Assembly (NCBI RefSeq): GCF_030150155.1
Contig: NZ_JASLGR010000040.1
Coordinates: 1-64,000, forward strand
Source: Nocardioides sp.
Lineage (GTDB): Bacteria > Actinomycetota > Actinomycetes > Propionibacteriales > Nocardioidaceae
DNA: 64,000 bases
Direction of reading: 5' to 3'
The translations under genes were made by a program, and so were the position numbers. The notes under the pieces were generated by a model. It made no database searches. It saw only the letters and a program-made list of their open reading frames with translations, and was not told the origin of the DNA. Below are positions 50,157 to 58,719 of the stretch, in pieces (positions within the stretch are counted from its first letter, which is position 1; each line of letters begins with the position of its first letter).

Positions 50157-51299
50157 ATGAGCGAGACCCAGTCCAGCGTGAAGGTGAAGGCCGTCGAGGC
50201 CCCGGACCAGCCGGTCGTGACCCCCGAGCTCCAGGCGCTCTACCAGGGCTTCGAGGCCGAGCTGCTGGTGCCGCTGTGGACCGAGATCGGCGACCTGATG
50301 CCCGCCCACCCGCGCTCCAAGGCCCTGCCGCACCTGTGGAAGTGGGAGAACCTGATCAAGCTCGCCGCCCAGGCCGGCGACCTCGTCCCGGTCGGTCGCG
50401 GCGGGGAGCGGCGCGCGATCGCGCTGGCCAACCCGTCGCTGGGCGGGCGCCCGTTCGCCACCCCGACGCTGTGGGCCGCGATCCAGTACCTGATGCCCGG
50501 CGAGGACGCCCCCGAGCACCGCCACACCCAGCACGCGTTCCGCTTCGTCGTCGAGGGCGAGGGCGTGTGGACCGTCGTCGGCGGCGATGCCGTCCCGATG
50601 CGCCGCGGCGACTTCCTGCCCCAGGCGGGCTGGAACTGGCACGCCCACCACAACGCCACCAAGCACCCGATGGCCTGGATCGACGGCCTCGACATCCCGT
50701 TCCAGTACACCTCCGAGGCGCAGTTCTTCGAGTTCGGTCGCGACGCGATCAGCGACGCCGAGCGGGTCACCCCGGAGTTCTCCCGCTCCGAGCGGCTCTG
50801 GGGCTACCCCGGCCTGCGCCCGATCGGGATCGGTGAGGTCGCCCCCGGCTCCCCGCTGCTCGCCTACAAGTGGGAGTTCACCGACCGCGCCCTGGCCGAC
50901 CAGCTGGCGATGGAGCGCGAGGGGTACGGCGGCACCGTCGAGCCCGGGCACGCCGCCGTGCGCTACACCAACCCGGCCACCGCCGGGGACGTGCTGCCCA
51001 CCATGCGCACCGAGTTCCACCGGGTCGCCTCGGGCTCGGAGACCGCACCGGTCCGCGAGACCGGCTCGAGTGTCTTCCAGGTCTTCGACGGCGCCGGTGT
51101 GGTCACCGTGGGCGCCAAGTCCTGGACCGTCACGCGCGGCGACCTCTTCGTCGTCCCCTCCTGGGAGCCGTGGTCGGTGAAGTCGGAGGCCTCGGCCTCG
51201 GACTCCGACTCGGGCGCCCTCGATCTCTTCCGTTTCTCCGACGCGCCGATCTTCGACGCGCTCGGCCTCTCCCGCCGCTCAACCAGCAAGGACATCTGA
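50157..51299 (+). CDS. gentisate 1,2-dioxygenase
   Basis: The 380-aa bicupin has the iron site HRHTQHAFRFVVEGEG (about 122-137) and a matching second cupin (SVFQVFDGAGVVTVGAKSWT). It opens gentisate between the carboxyl and hydroxyl carbons to give maleylpyruvate. Its stop overlaps the next start (TGATG). With the isomerase, hydrolase and hydroxylase downstream it makes a full pathway. Confidence 0.93.
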   Translation: MSETQSSVKVKAVEAPDQPVVTPELQALYQGFEAELLVPLWTEIGDLMPAHPRSKALPHLWKWENLIKLAAQAGDLVPVGRGGERRAIALANPSLGGRPFATPTLWAAIQYLMPGEDAPEHRHTQHAFRFVVEGEGVWTVVGGDAVPMRRGDFLPQAGWNWHAHHNATKHPMAWIDGLDIPFQYTSEAQFFEFGRDAISDAERVTPEFSRSERLWGYPGLRPIGIGEVAPGSPLLAYKWEFTDRALADQLAMEREGYGGTVEPGHAAVRYTNPATAGDVLPTMRTEFHRVASGSETAPVRETGSSVFQVFDGAGVVTVGAKSWTVTRGDLFVVPSWEPWSVKSEASASDSDSGALDLFRFSDAPIFDALGLSRRSTSKDI

Positions 51300-52147
51300 T
51301 GAAGCTCGCCACCCTCCGCACCGCCACCGGCACCCGCGCCGTCAAGCTCGCCACGATCGAGGGCGTCGAGACCCACGTCGACCTCGGCTTCGCCGACCTC
51401 GGCGAGCTGTTCGCCCACGAGAACTGGGCCGAGCTGGCCGCCGCCGTGGACCCCGCCACCGCGCCGACGTACCCGATCGAGGGTGCCGACTTCGCGCCGG
51501 TCGTGCCGAACCCGTCCAAGGTGATCTGCGTCGGCCACAACTACTCGAACCACATCAAGGAGATGGGCCGCGAGCTGCCGACGTACCCGACCCTCTTCCC
51601 GAAGTTCGCCGACACCCTGATCGGTGCGTACGACGACATCGTCCGCCCCGCCGAGACCGAGGCGTTCGACTGGGAGGTCGAGCTCTGCATCGTCGTGGGC
51701 CAGCAGGTGCACAAGGCGAAGGGCGACGAGGCGGCCGCCGCGATCGCCGGCTTCACGGTGATGAACGACATCTCCGTGCGCGACTGGCAGTTCCGCACCA
51801 TCGAGTGGACCCAGGGCAAGATCTGGGACAAGTCCACCCCGGTCGGCCCCTACGTCGTCACCCCCGACGAGGTCGGCGGCGTCCGTCCGGCGCTGCAGGT
51901 GTCGACGACTGTCGACGGGACTGTGATGCAGAACGACAACACCGGCACGCTGCTCTTCGACCCGGTCTTCCTGATCGAGTACATCTCCACCATGATCACG
52001 CTGCGCCCCGGCGACATCATCGCCACCGGCACCCCGGCCGGCGTCGGCCACGCCCGCGACCCGAAGGTCTACCTGCTCGGCGGCGAGACCGTCGTGACCA
52101 AGGTCGAGGGCCTGGGCGAGTGCGTCAACAAGATCGTCGTGGCCTGA
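51299..52147 (+). CDS. fumarylacetoacetate hydrolase family, fumarylpyruvate hydrolase
   Basis: The 282-aa protein has a family N-terminal part, VICVGHNYSNHIKEMG (about 80), the metal-binding FDWEVELCIVVG (Glu and Glu) and NDISVRDWQ (Asp), then GDIIATGTPAGVG. In this operon it would split fumarylpyruvate into fumarate and pyruvate. It overlaps the dioxygenase by 1 nt. Confidence 0.92.
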   Translation: MKLATLRTATGTRAVKLATIEGVETHVDLGFADLGELFAHENWAELAAAVDPATAPTYPIEGADFAPVVPNPSKVICVGHNYSNHIKEMGRELPTYPTLFPKFADTLIGAYDDIVRPAETEAFDWEVELCIVVGQQVHKAKGDEAAAAIAGFTVMNDISVRDWQFRTIEWTQGKIWDKSTPVGPYVVTPDEVGGVRPALQVSTTVDGTVMQNDNTGTLLFDPVFLIEYISTMITLRPGDIIATGTPAGVGHARDPKVYLLGGETVVTKVEGLGECVNKIVVA

Positions 52148-52149
52148 TC

Positions 52150-52773
52150 GTGGCCCGCACGTTCAACCAGGCCCGGGAGTGGGCTGCTCAGGGTGACGCG
52201 CTGCTCCTGTCCCTGACCGACGGGCTGACCGACGCCGAGCTGCGCGCGCCCAGCAGCCTGCCCGGCTGGTCGGTGGGCAACCTGGTCGCCCACATCGCCG
52301 CCAACGGCGACGCGCTGGTCAACCTGCTCACCTGGGCACGCACCGGCGTCGAGACCCCGATGTACGCCTCGCCCGACGAGCGCGCGGCCGGCATCGCCCG
52401 CGGGGACAGCCTCTCCGCGGCCGAGGCCCGCACCTGGCTGGAGGGCTCGATCGCCCGCCTGCACGCGGCGATGGACGCCCTCACCCCCGAGCAGTGGGGC
52501 CACCAGGTCGTCACCGCCCAGGGCCGCACCGTCGCGGCCACCGAGGTGCCGTGGATGCGCAGCCGCGAGGCGCTCGTGCACGCGGTCGACCTCGACCGGG
52601 GCACGACGTTCGCCGACCTCCCGGAGGCCTTCAACGCGGCACTGATCGAGGACATCCTCGCCAAGCGCGGGTCGATCGACCTGCCCGAGGGCCCCACCGC
52701 CGACCTCGCCGCCTGGCTCGCCGGGCGGCCTCACTCGCTGGCCGAGGCACCCGACCTCGGCCCGTGGCTGTAA
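52150..52773 (+). CDS. mycothiol-dependent maleylpyruvate isomerase
   Basis: The 207-aa DinB-like protein has SLPGWSVGNLVAHIAANGDA (metal His at about 52) and PWMRSREALVHAVDLD (Glu and His at about 145-150), the metal ligands of the actinobacterial enzyme. It isomerises maleylpyruvate to fumarylpyruvate with mycothiol. The start is a GTG two bases after the hydrolase stop. It supports a mycothiol-making actinobacterial host. Confidence 0.92.
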   Translation: MARTFNQAREWAAQGDALLLSLTDGLTDAELRAPSSLPGWSVGNLVAHIAANGDALVNLLTWARTGVETPMYASPDERAAGIARGDSLSAAEARTWLEGSIARLHAAMDALTPEQWGHQVVTAQGRTVAATEVPWMRSREALVHAVDLDRGTTFADLPEAFNAALIEDILAKRGSIDLPEGPTADLAAWLAGRPHSLAEAPDLGPWL

Positions 52774-52793
52774 CGGACAAGGAAGCAAGAACC

Positions 52794-54056
52794 ATGAGCA
52801 ACCCTGACGTCATCGTCGTCGGTGGCGGGATCGGTGGACTCTCCACCGCCTTCGCCCTGACCCGCGAGGGCCTGAAGGTCCGACTGCTGGAGCGTGCCGC
52901 CGAGTTCGGCGAGGTCGGCGCCGGCCTCCAGATCGCCCCGAACTGCACCCGGATCCTGGACGAGTACGGCCTGCTCGACGAGGTGAAGTCGCTCGGGGTC
53001 GTCCCCGACGACATGATCATGTTCGACGGCGTCGGCACCGGCCAGGAGGGCGAGGAGCTCACCCGCCTGGACCTGCGCGACCTGGAGGAGCGCTACGGCT
53101 TCCCCTACATGGTGATCCACCGCTCCGACCTGCACGCGACGTTCCTGCGCGCCTGCCAGCGGGCCGGGGTCGAGCTGATCAACGGCGCCATCGCCGTCGA
53201 CTACGAGACCGGTCCCGACGAGGCGACCGTGATCCTGGAGGACGGCTCGCGGCACACCGCCCCGGTCGTGATCGCGGCCGAGGGCATCCACTCCCCCGCG
53301 CGGTACAAGTTCGTCGGCGACCAGCCGGTCTCCTCGTCGTACGTCGCCTACCGCGGTGCCATCCCGATCACGGAGGCCCGGGAGAACAACATCCACGAGA
53401 AGGCGGTGGTGCTCTACCTGGGCAACAACTGCCACTTCGTCCAGTACGGGCTGCGCGGCGGCGAGATGTTCAACCAGGTCGCCGTCTTCGAGTCGCCCAA
53501 GGCGCTGGCCGGTGCCGAGGACTGGGGCACGCCCGACGAGCTCGACGCGGCCTTCGCCGACACCGTCGGTGACGTCCAGGACGGCCTGAAGTTCATGTGG
53601 CGCGACCGCTGGTGGCGGATGTACGACCGTGAGTCGGTGCCGAACTGGATCTTCGGCCGGGTGGCGCTGCTCGGCGACTCCGCGCACGCCCCGCTGCAGT
53701 ACATCGCCCAGGGCGCGATCATGGCGATCGAGGACGGCTGGGCACTGGCCAAGCACGTCGCGCGCAACACCACGGTCTCCGAGGCCGGGGAGCGTCAGAT
53801 CGACTGGGACACCGCGCTGGCGGCGTACTCGGCGGTGCGGACGAACCACACCGCCCGGGTGCTGGCCACCTCGCGGAAGTGGGGCGTGCTGTGGCACCTG
53901 GTCGGCCTCGCGCGTGCCCAGCGCAACGTCATCCTGAAGGCCCGCGAGACCCTGGACTACTCGTTCATCGACTGGCTCTACGGTCCGACCGCGCTCTTCC
54001 CCGAGGACGAGGCGGAGATGTTCACCCCGATCCCGCTGGACTCGGTCCAGCTCTGA
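52794..54056 (+). CDS. 3-hydroxybenzoate 6-monooxygenase
   Basis: The 420-aa FAD enzyme has VIVVGGGIGGLSTAFALTRE, VIAAEGIHSPARYKFVG and GDSAHAPLQYIAQGAIMAIE, the last typical of 3-hydroxybenzoate 6-hydroxylases. It would form gentisate from 3-hydroxybenzoate with NADH and oxygen, feeding the dioxygenase encoded first in the operon. AAGGAAG precedes the ATG. Confidence 0.91.
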   Translation: MSNPDVIVVGGGIGGLSTAFALTREGLKVRLLERAAEFGEVGAGLQIAPNCTRILDEYGLLDEVKSLGVVPDDMIMFDGVGTGQEGEELTRLDLRDLEERYGFPYMVIHRSDLHATFLRACQRAGVELINGAIAVDYETGPDEATVILEDGSRHTAPVVIAAEGIHSPARYKFVGDQPVSSSYVAYRGAIPITEARENNIHEKAVVLYLGNNCHFVQYGLRGGEMFNQVAVFESPKALAGAEDWGTPDELDAAFADTVGDVQDGLKFMWRDRWWRMYDRESVPNWIFGRVALLGDSAHAPLQYIAQGAIMAIEDGWALAKHVARNTTVSEAGERQIDWDTALAAYSAVRTNHTARVLATSRKWGVLWHLVGLARAQRNVILKARETLDYSFIDWLYGPTALFPEDEAEMFTPIPLDSVQL

Positions 54057-54071
54057 TCTGGGGTCCGTTCT

Positions 54072-54136
54072 GGGTTAACTGCTGGTCAACTGGCTCCCGA
54101 GACGCAGGTCTGGGGCCTTTGACCAGCAGTTAACCC
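54072..54136. terminator. 18-bp inverted repeat between convergent genes
   Basis: A perfect 18-bp repeat (54072-54089 with 54119-54136) flanks a 29-nt loop. The right arm contains the stop codon of the convergent reductase gene. AT-rich arms around GTTAAC make it unusual for a terminator here. Confidence 0.7.
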
Positions 54137-54699
54137 CGAGTCCGACGGCGCAGGTAGCGCTCGTAGACCACCCCGTTGGGGAACGGCCGGGTCTCACGCC
54201 GCTCGAACACCAGCGGTGCACCGAGCGCCGGCAGCAGCGGCGTACCGCCGCCGAGGACGACCGGCGCCCTGAAGATCCTGAGCTCGTCGACCAGGTCGGC
54301 GGCGAGCGCCTGACCGGCCAGGTCGGCACCGCCGATCTCGACGTCACGTCCCGTCTCGGCCAGCATCGCACCGACCTCCTCGGCCACCGAGCCGGTCGCG
54401 AGCCGGGCGTTGCCCTGGACCTGGTCCAGGCTCCGGCTGAACACCACCTTCGGCAGTGCCGTCCACACCTCGGCGAACTCGACCATCGCGGGCGTGGTCG
54501 GCAGCGACGGGTCGTTCTCCCAGACCAGCATGTCCTGGTAGAGCCGCCGGCCCAGCACGCAGCCGCCCAGCGTCCGCACCCGAGCCAGGTGGAACGCGAA
54601 GAGGTCCGCGTCGGGCTCGGTCCAGTCGATCGCGCCCGCGGCGTCGTTGATGAACCCGTCGATCGACGTCGTCATCGAGACCAGCAGCCGCCCCGCCAT
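54130..54699 (-). CDS. RibD C-terminal / dihydrofolate reductase-like protein
   Basis: The 189-aa protein has LLVSMTTSIDGFINDAAGAI at the start, VLGRRLYQDML, KVVFSRSLDQVQGNARLATG and EIGGADLAGQAL (NADPH-binding GG). It belongs to the stand-alone YyaP/YwjB-like reductases of unknown substrate. The ATG at 54699 is fixed by TACGGT 6 nt upstream; the GAGGAG directly touching the ATG is the spacer, not a ribosome site. Confidence 0.87.
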   Translation of the reverse strand: MAGRLLVSMTTSIDGFINDAAGAIDWTEPDADLFAFHLARVRTLGGCVLGRRLYQDMLVWENDPSLPTTPAMVEFAEVWTALPKVVFSRSLDQVQGNARLATGSVAEEVGAMLAETGRDVEIGGADLAGQALAADLVDELRIFRAPVVLGGGTPLLPALGAPLVFERRETRPFPNGVVYERYLRRRTRG

Positions 54700-54705
54700 C
54701 TCCTC

Positions 54706-54711
54706 ACCGTA
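54706..54711 (-). promoter_or_regulatory. leaderless -10 box (TACGGT)
   Basis: Minus-strand TACGGT, 6 nt, then the ATG at 54699. Confidence 0.6.
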
Positions 54712-54780
54712 CAAGCGCTCCCCGCGGCGCACCAGCGTCCCCACCCCGAGCCCGATGCCGCTGCGGCGGGGCGGCCACGG

Positions 54781-54786
54781 CAGGAT
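54781..54786 (+). promoter_or_regulatory. possible leaderless -10 box (CAGGAT)
   Basis: CAGGAT, 6 nt, then the GTG at 54793. The first base departs from the consensus. Confidence 0.4.
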
Positions 54787-54792
54787 CGAGGG

Positions 54793-56205
54793 GTGAGTGG
54801 ACTTCTCGCTGCCCTGACCGACGGCCGTGGCCGGACCATCACCGTCGCCGGGACGCCGCTGGAGGCGGCCGACCTGCTCGGTGCGGCCGCCGCCGTGGTC
54901 GCGCAGCTGGACGGCGTACGCCGGGTGGCGGTCCGTGCCACCCCGACGATGCCGACCGTGGTCGCGGTCGCCGCCGGTGTGCTCGCCGGGGTGAGCGTGG
55001 TCCCGATCCCGCCCGATGCGGGCAGCGCCGAGATCGCGCACATGCTGCACGACTCCGCCCCGGAGGCCTGGCTCGGCGAGGCACCCGTGGACGCCGCCGG
55101 ACTGCCGCTGATCGAGGTCGATCTCGACGCCCGAGCGGCGTACGACGGCCTGGAAATCGCCCCGGAGACGAACGCGTTCGTGCTCTACACGTCGGGCACC
55201 ACCGGGCTGCCCAAGGGCGTGCTGCTCTCCCAGCGCGCGATCGCTGCGGGCCTGGACGGTCTGATCGACGCCTGGGCATGGACCGGTGCCGACACCCTGG
55301 CCCAGGGGCTGCCGCTGTTCCACGTGCACGGTCTGCTGATCGGCCTGCTCGGGCCGTTGCGGGTCGGGAGCGCCCTGATCCACACCGGCCGCCCGACACC
55401 GGAGGCCTACGCCGAGGCCGCGCGGTCCGGGGCGACGATGTTCTTCGGCGTGCCGACGGTGTGGAGCCGGGTCGCGGAGTCCCCGGCCGACGCCGCCGCA
55501 CTGAGCGGGGCACGGCTCCTGGTCTCGGGCAGCGCCGGGCTGCCGGTGCCGGTCTTCGACCGGATCCGCGACCTGACCGGGCTCGAGATCGTCGAGCGCT
55601 ACGGGATGAGCGAGACCCTGCTGACGGTCGCGACCCGTGCCGACGGCCGGCGCCGGGCCGGGTGCGTCGGCGTCCCGATCACCGGGGTCCAGACCCGGAT
55701 CACCGACGACGCCGGGGCGCCGGCGCCGCACGACGGCGCCAGCATCGGCCGGCTGGAGGTGCGCGGCGCGACTCTGTTCGACGGCTACCTGAACCGGCCC
55801 GAGGCCACCGCCGAGGCGTGGACCGCCGACGGCTGGTTCCGCACCGGCGACATGGCCACCATCGCCGCCGACGGCTCCCACCGGATCGTGGGACGCGAGT
55901 CGGTGGACCTGATCAAGACCGGCGGCTACCGGGTCGGTGCGGGCGAGATCGAGTCGGTCCTGCTCGGCCACCCTGCCGTCGCCGAGGTCGCCGTGGTCGG
56001 CCTGCCCGACGACGACCTGGGCCAGCGGATCGTCGCCTTCGTGGTGCTACGCCCCGGCGTCGAGCCCGAGGACGCGGTGAAGGCCGAGCTGACGGCGTAC
56101 GTCGGCAGCGAGCTGTCGCTGCACAAGCGACCGCGCGAGGTGCGCTTCGTCGAGGCCCTGCCACGCAACGAGATGGGGAAGGTACAGAAGAAGCGCCTGA
56201 CCTGA
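54793..56205 (+). CDS. AMP-forming acyl-CoA synthetase, malonyl-CoA synthetase (MatB)-like
   Basis: The 470-aa enzyme has the P-loop LYTSGTTGLPKGVLLSQ (about 132), LPLFHVHGLLIGLLG (about 174), YGMSET, WFRTGDMA, GRESVDLIKTGGYRVGAGEI and the catalytic Lys in EMGKVQKKRLT. HVHGLL and the short length are as in MatB-type malonyl/methylmalonyl-CoA synthetases. The N-terminus is about 30 residues shorter than usual, but the preceding sequence belongs to the divergent gene's promoter. Substrate class is a moderate-confidence inference. Confidence 0.86.
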   Translation: MSGLLAALTDGRGRTITVAGTPLEAADLLGAAAAVVAQLDGVRRVAVRATPTMPTVVAVAAGVLAGVSVVPIPPDAGSAEIAHMLHDSAPEAWLGEAPVDAAGLPLIEVDLDARAAYDGLEIAPETNAFVLYTSGTTGLPKGVLLSQRAIAAGLDGLIDAWAWTGADTLAQGLPLFHVHGLLIGLLGPLRVGSALIHTGRPTPEAYAEAARSGATMFFGVPTVWSRVAESPADAAALSGARLLVSGSAGLPVPVFDRIRDLTGLEIVERYGMSETLLTVATRADGRRRAGCVGVPITGVQTRITDDAGAPAPHDGASIGRLEVRGATLFDGYLNRPEATAEAWTADGWFRTGDMATIAADGSHRIVGRESVDLIKTGGYRVGAGEIESVLLGHPAVAEVAVVGLPDDDLGQRIVAFVVLRPGVEPEDAVKAELTAYVGSELSLHKRPREVRFVEALPRNEMGKVQKKRLT

Positions 56206-56261
56206 GGCCCGACCACACGAATCCTCTGGACGCCCAGCCGGTGACGGAGGAGGGTAAAGGC

Positions 56262-56654
56262 ATGAGCGGATCCACGAAATCCCCCGTCATCGGACTCGTC
56301 GCTGTCACGCTCGACAGCCCCGACGCTGCCCGGCTCGCCCAGTTCTACGCCGACCTGACCGGTGGCGAGGTCACCGGCGTCTACCCCGAGTACGGCTACG
56401 CGCAGGCCGAGCTGCTCGGCCAGACGTTCAACTTCCAGACGGTGCAGGACTACACCGCCCCGCAGTGGCCGGGCCAAGAGCACCCGCAGCAGTTCCACCT
56501 CGACTTCCGGGTGGACGATCTCGCCGCCGCCGTACAGCGGACGACGGAGCTCGGTGGCTCGATCGCCGCGTCCCAGCCGTACCCGGACATGTGGACCGTC
56601 GCGCTCGACCCCGACGGGCACCCGTTCTGCCTGTGCCCGGTGCAGGAGGAGTGA
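56262..56654 (+). CDS. VOC (glyoxalase-like) family protein
   Basis: The 130-aa protein has two beta-alpha-beta3 halves: LVAVTLDSPDAARLAQFYAD and QFHLDFRVDDLAAAVQRTTE, ending DPDGHPFCLCP. His and Glu/Asp at expected places could bind a metal, but the catalytic role is not identifiable. GGAGGAGG lies before the ATG. It follows the acyl-CoA synthetase by 56 nt. Confidence 0.85.
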   Translation: MSGSTKSPVIGLVAVTLDSPDAARLAQFYADLTGGEVTGVYPEYGYAQAELLGQTFNFQTVQDYTAPQWPGQEHPQQFHLDFRVDDLAAAVQRTTELGGSIAASQPYPDMWTVALDPDGHPFCLCPVQEE

Positions 56655-56685
56655 GACGGCTTGATCGAGGCCACCAGGGCGTGCC

Positions 56686-56691
56686 TAGGCT
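56686..56691 (+). promoter_or_regulatory. leaderless promoter (-10 TAGGCT)
   Basis: TAGGCT, 6 nt, then the ATG at 56698; TTGATC at 56661-56666 is a possible -35 with a 19-nt spacer. Confidence 0.6.
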
Positions 56692-56697
56692 GACACG

Positions 56698-57099
56698 ATG
56701 GAGACCACCGGTCGCGCAATCGCCCGCCTGACGCTCGGCTCGATCATGGTGACGGCCGGGGTGCTGCACCTGACCACGAAGCGGCAGGAGTTCCAGGCGC
56801 AGGTGCCTGACTGGTTCCCGATCGACGAGGACGTCACCGTCGTCGTCTCCGGGGTGGCCGAGGTGGCGCTCGGGGCCGGGCTGGCGGCCCTGCCCCGGCA
56901 CCGGCGGCTCTTCGGCGGACTGCTCGCGCTCTTCTACGTCGCGATCTTCCCGGGCAACATCGCGCAGTACGCCGAGCGCACCGACGCGTTCGGCCTGGAC
57001 ACCGATCGGAAACGGTTCGTCAGGCTCTTCTTCCAGCCGCTGCTGGTGGTCTGGGCGCTCGTCGCCGGCGGGCGTCTCGGCCGCCGCGAGCACCGGTGA
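56698..57099 (+). CDS. DoxX-like membrane protein
   Basis: The 133-aa protein has about four hydrophobic segments with LGSIMVTAGVLHLTTKRQEF, VSGVAEVALGAGLAALPRHR and FLLALFY-like ALFYVAIFPGNIAQYAERTD. DoxX-family proteins are found with redox and thiol enzymes, but no such partner is seen. The stop overlaps the methyltransferase start by 4 nt (GTGA). Confidence 0.78.
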   Translation: METTGRAIARLTLGSIMVTAGVLHLTTKRQEFQAQVPDWFPIDEDVTVVVSGVAEVALGAGLAALPRHRRLFGGLLALFYVAIFPGNIAQYAERTDAFGLDTDRKRFVRLFFQPLLVVWALVAGGRLGRREHR

Positions 57100-57731
57100 G
57101 CGGCCGTCCGCCGCGCCCGTCGGGGGCGCTGCGGGCCGAGATCGCGTCGGCCTACGACGCCCGTGCCGGGGAGTATGTCGGCCTGTTCGGCTCCATCGAG
57201 CTGCTGTCGGTGCGTGATCACGTCACCATCGACCGCTGGCGCGACCAGACGTCCGGCTGGCTGCTCGACGCCGGCAGCGGACCGGGCCACTGGAGCGATG
57301 TCCTGGCAGCCAACGGGCGCCGCGACGTGCTCGGTCTGGATGCGTCACCGCGCTTCGTGGAGTCGGCTGGACGGCGATTCCGCACCCCACGGTTCGCCGT
57401 CGGCGACCTGGCCGCCCTCCCGCTCGCAGCGGGCTCGGTCGGCGGGATCCTGGCCTGGTACTCGATCATCCACACCCCGCCGAGCGATGTCCCGGCGATG
57501 CTGGCCGAGTTCGCCCGCGTGCTGAGTCCCGGCGGCTCGCTGCTGCTCGGCCACTTCCACGGCGAGGCCGGGGTCGCGTTCGACCACGCCGTCACGACGG
57601 CGTACTACTGGACCCCCGAGGCGCTCGGGGACCTGCTCGCCCCGCTCGGCTTCACCGTCGAGCGCTCCGAGACCCGCCAGGACGGCGGGGCCAGGCGGCG
57701 TCACGCCGAGCTGGTCGCCCGGCTCGGCTGA
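57096..57731 (+). CDS. class I SAM-dependent methyltransferase
   Basis: The 211-aa protein has motif I LLDAGSGPGHWSDVL (about 52), VLGLDASPRFVESA (motif II) and a LAALPLAAGSVGGILAWYSI block with RVLSPGGSLLL (motif III). This is the UbiE/methyltransf_11 group. It is coupled to the DoxX-like gene. Its substrate is unknown. Confidence 0.87.
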   Translation: MSGRPPRPSGALRAEIASAYDARAGEYVGLFGSIELLSVRDHVTIDRWRDQTSGWLLDAGSGPGHWSDVLAANGRRDVLGLDASPRFVESAGRRFRTPRFAVGDLAALPLAAGSVGGILAWYSIIHTPPSDVPAMLAEFARVLSPGGSLLLGHFHGEAGVAFDHAVTTAYYWTPEALGDLLAPLGFTVERSETRQDGGARRRHAELVARLG

Positions 57732-57740
57732 GCCGACCCG

Positions 57741-58007
57741 TCAGGCATCCGGCGGGGCCGTCCGCGTCCGCCCGTCCTCGGTGCGATAGCCGAGCGCGTA
57801 GCTCGGGCAGCGGTCCACCACCGCCACGATCTCCTCGACCCCGGCGCCGCCCGCGTCGATCCACGGACGCGCCTGCGAGTCGAAGACGGTCGGCAGGCCC
57901 CTGACGCACTCGGCCGCATGGCGACACCGTCCGGGCTCCCACGTGATCACGACCCCGCGGCCGGCGTACTCGCGGATTGACGGGTCTGGGGCGTCTGGCT
58001 TGTCCAT
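57741..58007 (-). CDS. single-cluster iron-sulphur protein (Fer4_19 type)
   Basis: The 88-aa protein has ITWEPGRCRHAAECVRGLPT, VFDSQARPWID and VVDRCPSYALGYR. The C-x5-C...C pattern with one HAAEC motif is that of the divergent 4Fe-4S mono-cluster family, which usually accompanies acetyltransferase or nitrosative-stress proteins; none is adjacent. AGGAGGT lies 5 nt before the ATG. It converges on the methyltransferase gene. Confidence 0.82.
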   Translation of the reverse strand: MDKPDAPDPSIREYAGRGVVITWEPGRCRHAAECVRGLPTVFDSQARPWIDAGGAGVEEIVAVVDRCPSYALGYRTEDGRTRTAPPDA

Positions 58008-58079
58008 GCGGGACCTCCTGGACCCGACGCTACCGCGCCGGGCCTCCAGCGTGCCCGGGCCTCCAGCGTGCCCGGGTCT

Positions 58080-58649
58080 CTAGCGTGCCTGAGCCAGCAG
58101 CGCGCTGGTCGTCACCACCTGAGCGAACCCGCCGCCATGCAGGTTGGTCGTCGTCGCCCGGATCAGCTCCTCGGCAGGCAGCACCGTGCCGTCGGGACCG
58201 GCCAGGTCGAAGGTGCTGGTCGCATCGAGCGGCACCACCACCTCGTAGCCGAGGTTCCCACCCATCCGGGCGGTCGTCTCGACGCACATGTTGGTCTGGA
58301 TGCCACACACCACGATCCGCCCGATCCCCTCGCCGCGCAGCCAGGCGTCGAGGTCCGGCGTGCCGTAGAACGCCGAGTTCACCGTCTTGGTGACGAGCAG
58401 GTCGGCACGTGCGGCGGCGACGGCAGGAAGCAGGGCGTTGCCCGGGTGGGCAGGGCGCAGCGGCGACTCCTGATGCACCGAGTCGTGCCTGACCACCACG
58501 ATCGGCCAGCCCTGATCGGTCCAGGCGTCGAGGAGTCGCACGACGTTGCGGTCGCACTCCTCGCGCTGGACGGCCCGCCCCCAGCTCGCGTCGTCGAACC
58601 CCTGCTGCATGTCGACGACCACCAGGGCCGTCGGTTCCGAATGCGTCAT
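58080..58649 (-). CDS. isochorismatase-family cysteine hydrolase
   Basis: The 189-aa protein has the catalytic set Asp in LVVVDMQQGF (about 13), Lys in LVTKTVNSAFYGT (about 87) and Cys in GIQTNMCVETTARMGGNLGY (about 122). Relatives hydrolyse amides such as nicotinamide or ureidoacrylate. It is divergent from a GlxA-type regulator, 70 bp apart, which often controls such hydrolases. Confidence 0.88.
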   Translation of the reverse strand: MTHSEPTALVVVDMQQGFDDASWGRAVQREECDRNVVRLLDAWTDQGWPIVVVRHDSVHQESPLRPAHPGNALLPAVAAARADLLVTKTVNSAFYGTPDLDAWLRGEGIGRIVVCGIQTNMCVETTARMGGNLGYEVVVPLDATSTFDLAGPDGTVLPAEELIRATTTNLHGGGFAQVVTTSALLAQAR

Positions 58650-58707
58650 GACCCCAGTCCAGCAGCGCCGCCGCCCGCACGGCAGTGGCAGGAATGACGA
58701 GGATCGA

Positions 58708-58713
58708 TAAGAT
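58708..58713 (+). promoter_or_regulatory. leaderless -10 box (TAAGAT)
   Basis: TAAGAT, 6 nt, then the GlxA-type ATG at 58720. Confidence 0.6.
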
Positions 58714-58719
58714 CACGCC

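Noticed and set aside
54700..54705. GAGGAG as Shine-Dalgarno of the RibD/DHFR-like gene.
   Set aside because: It touches the ATG with no spacing; TACGGT 6 nt upstream explains it as the spacer of a leaderless promoter.
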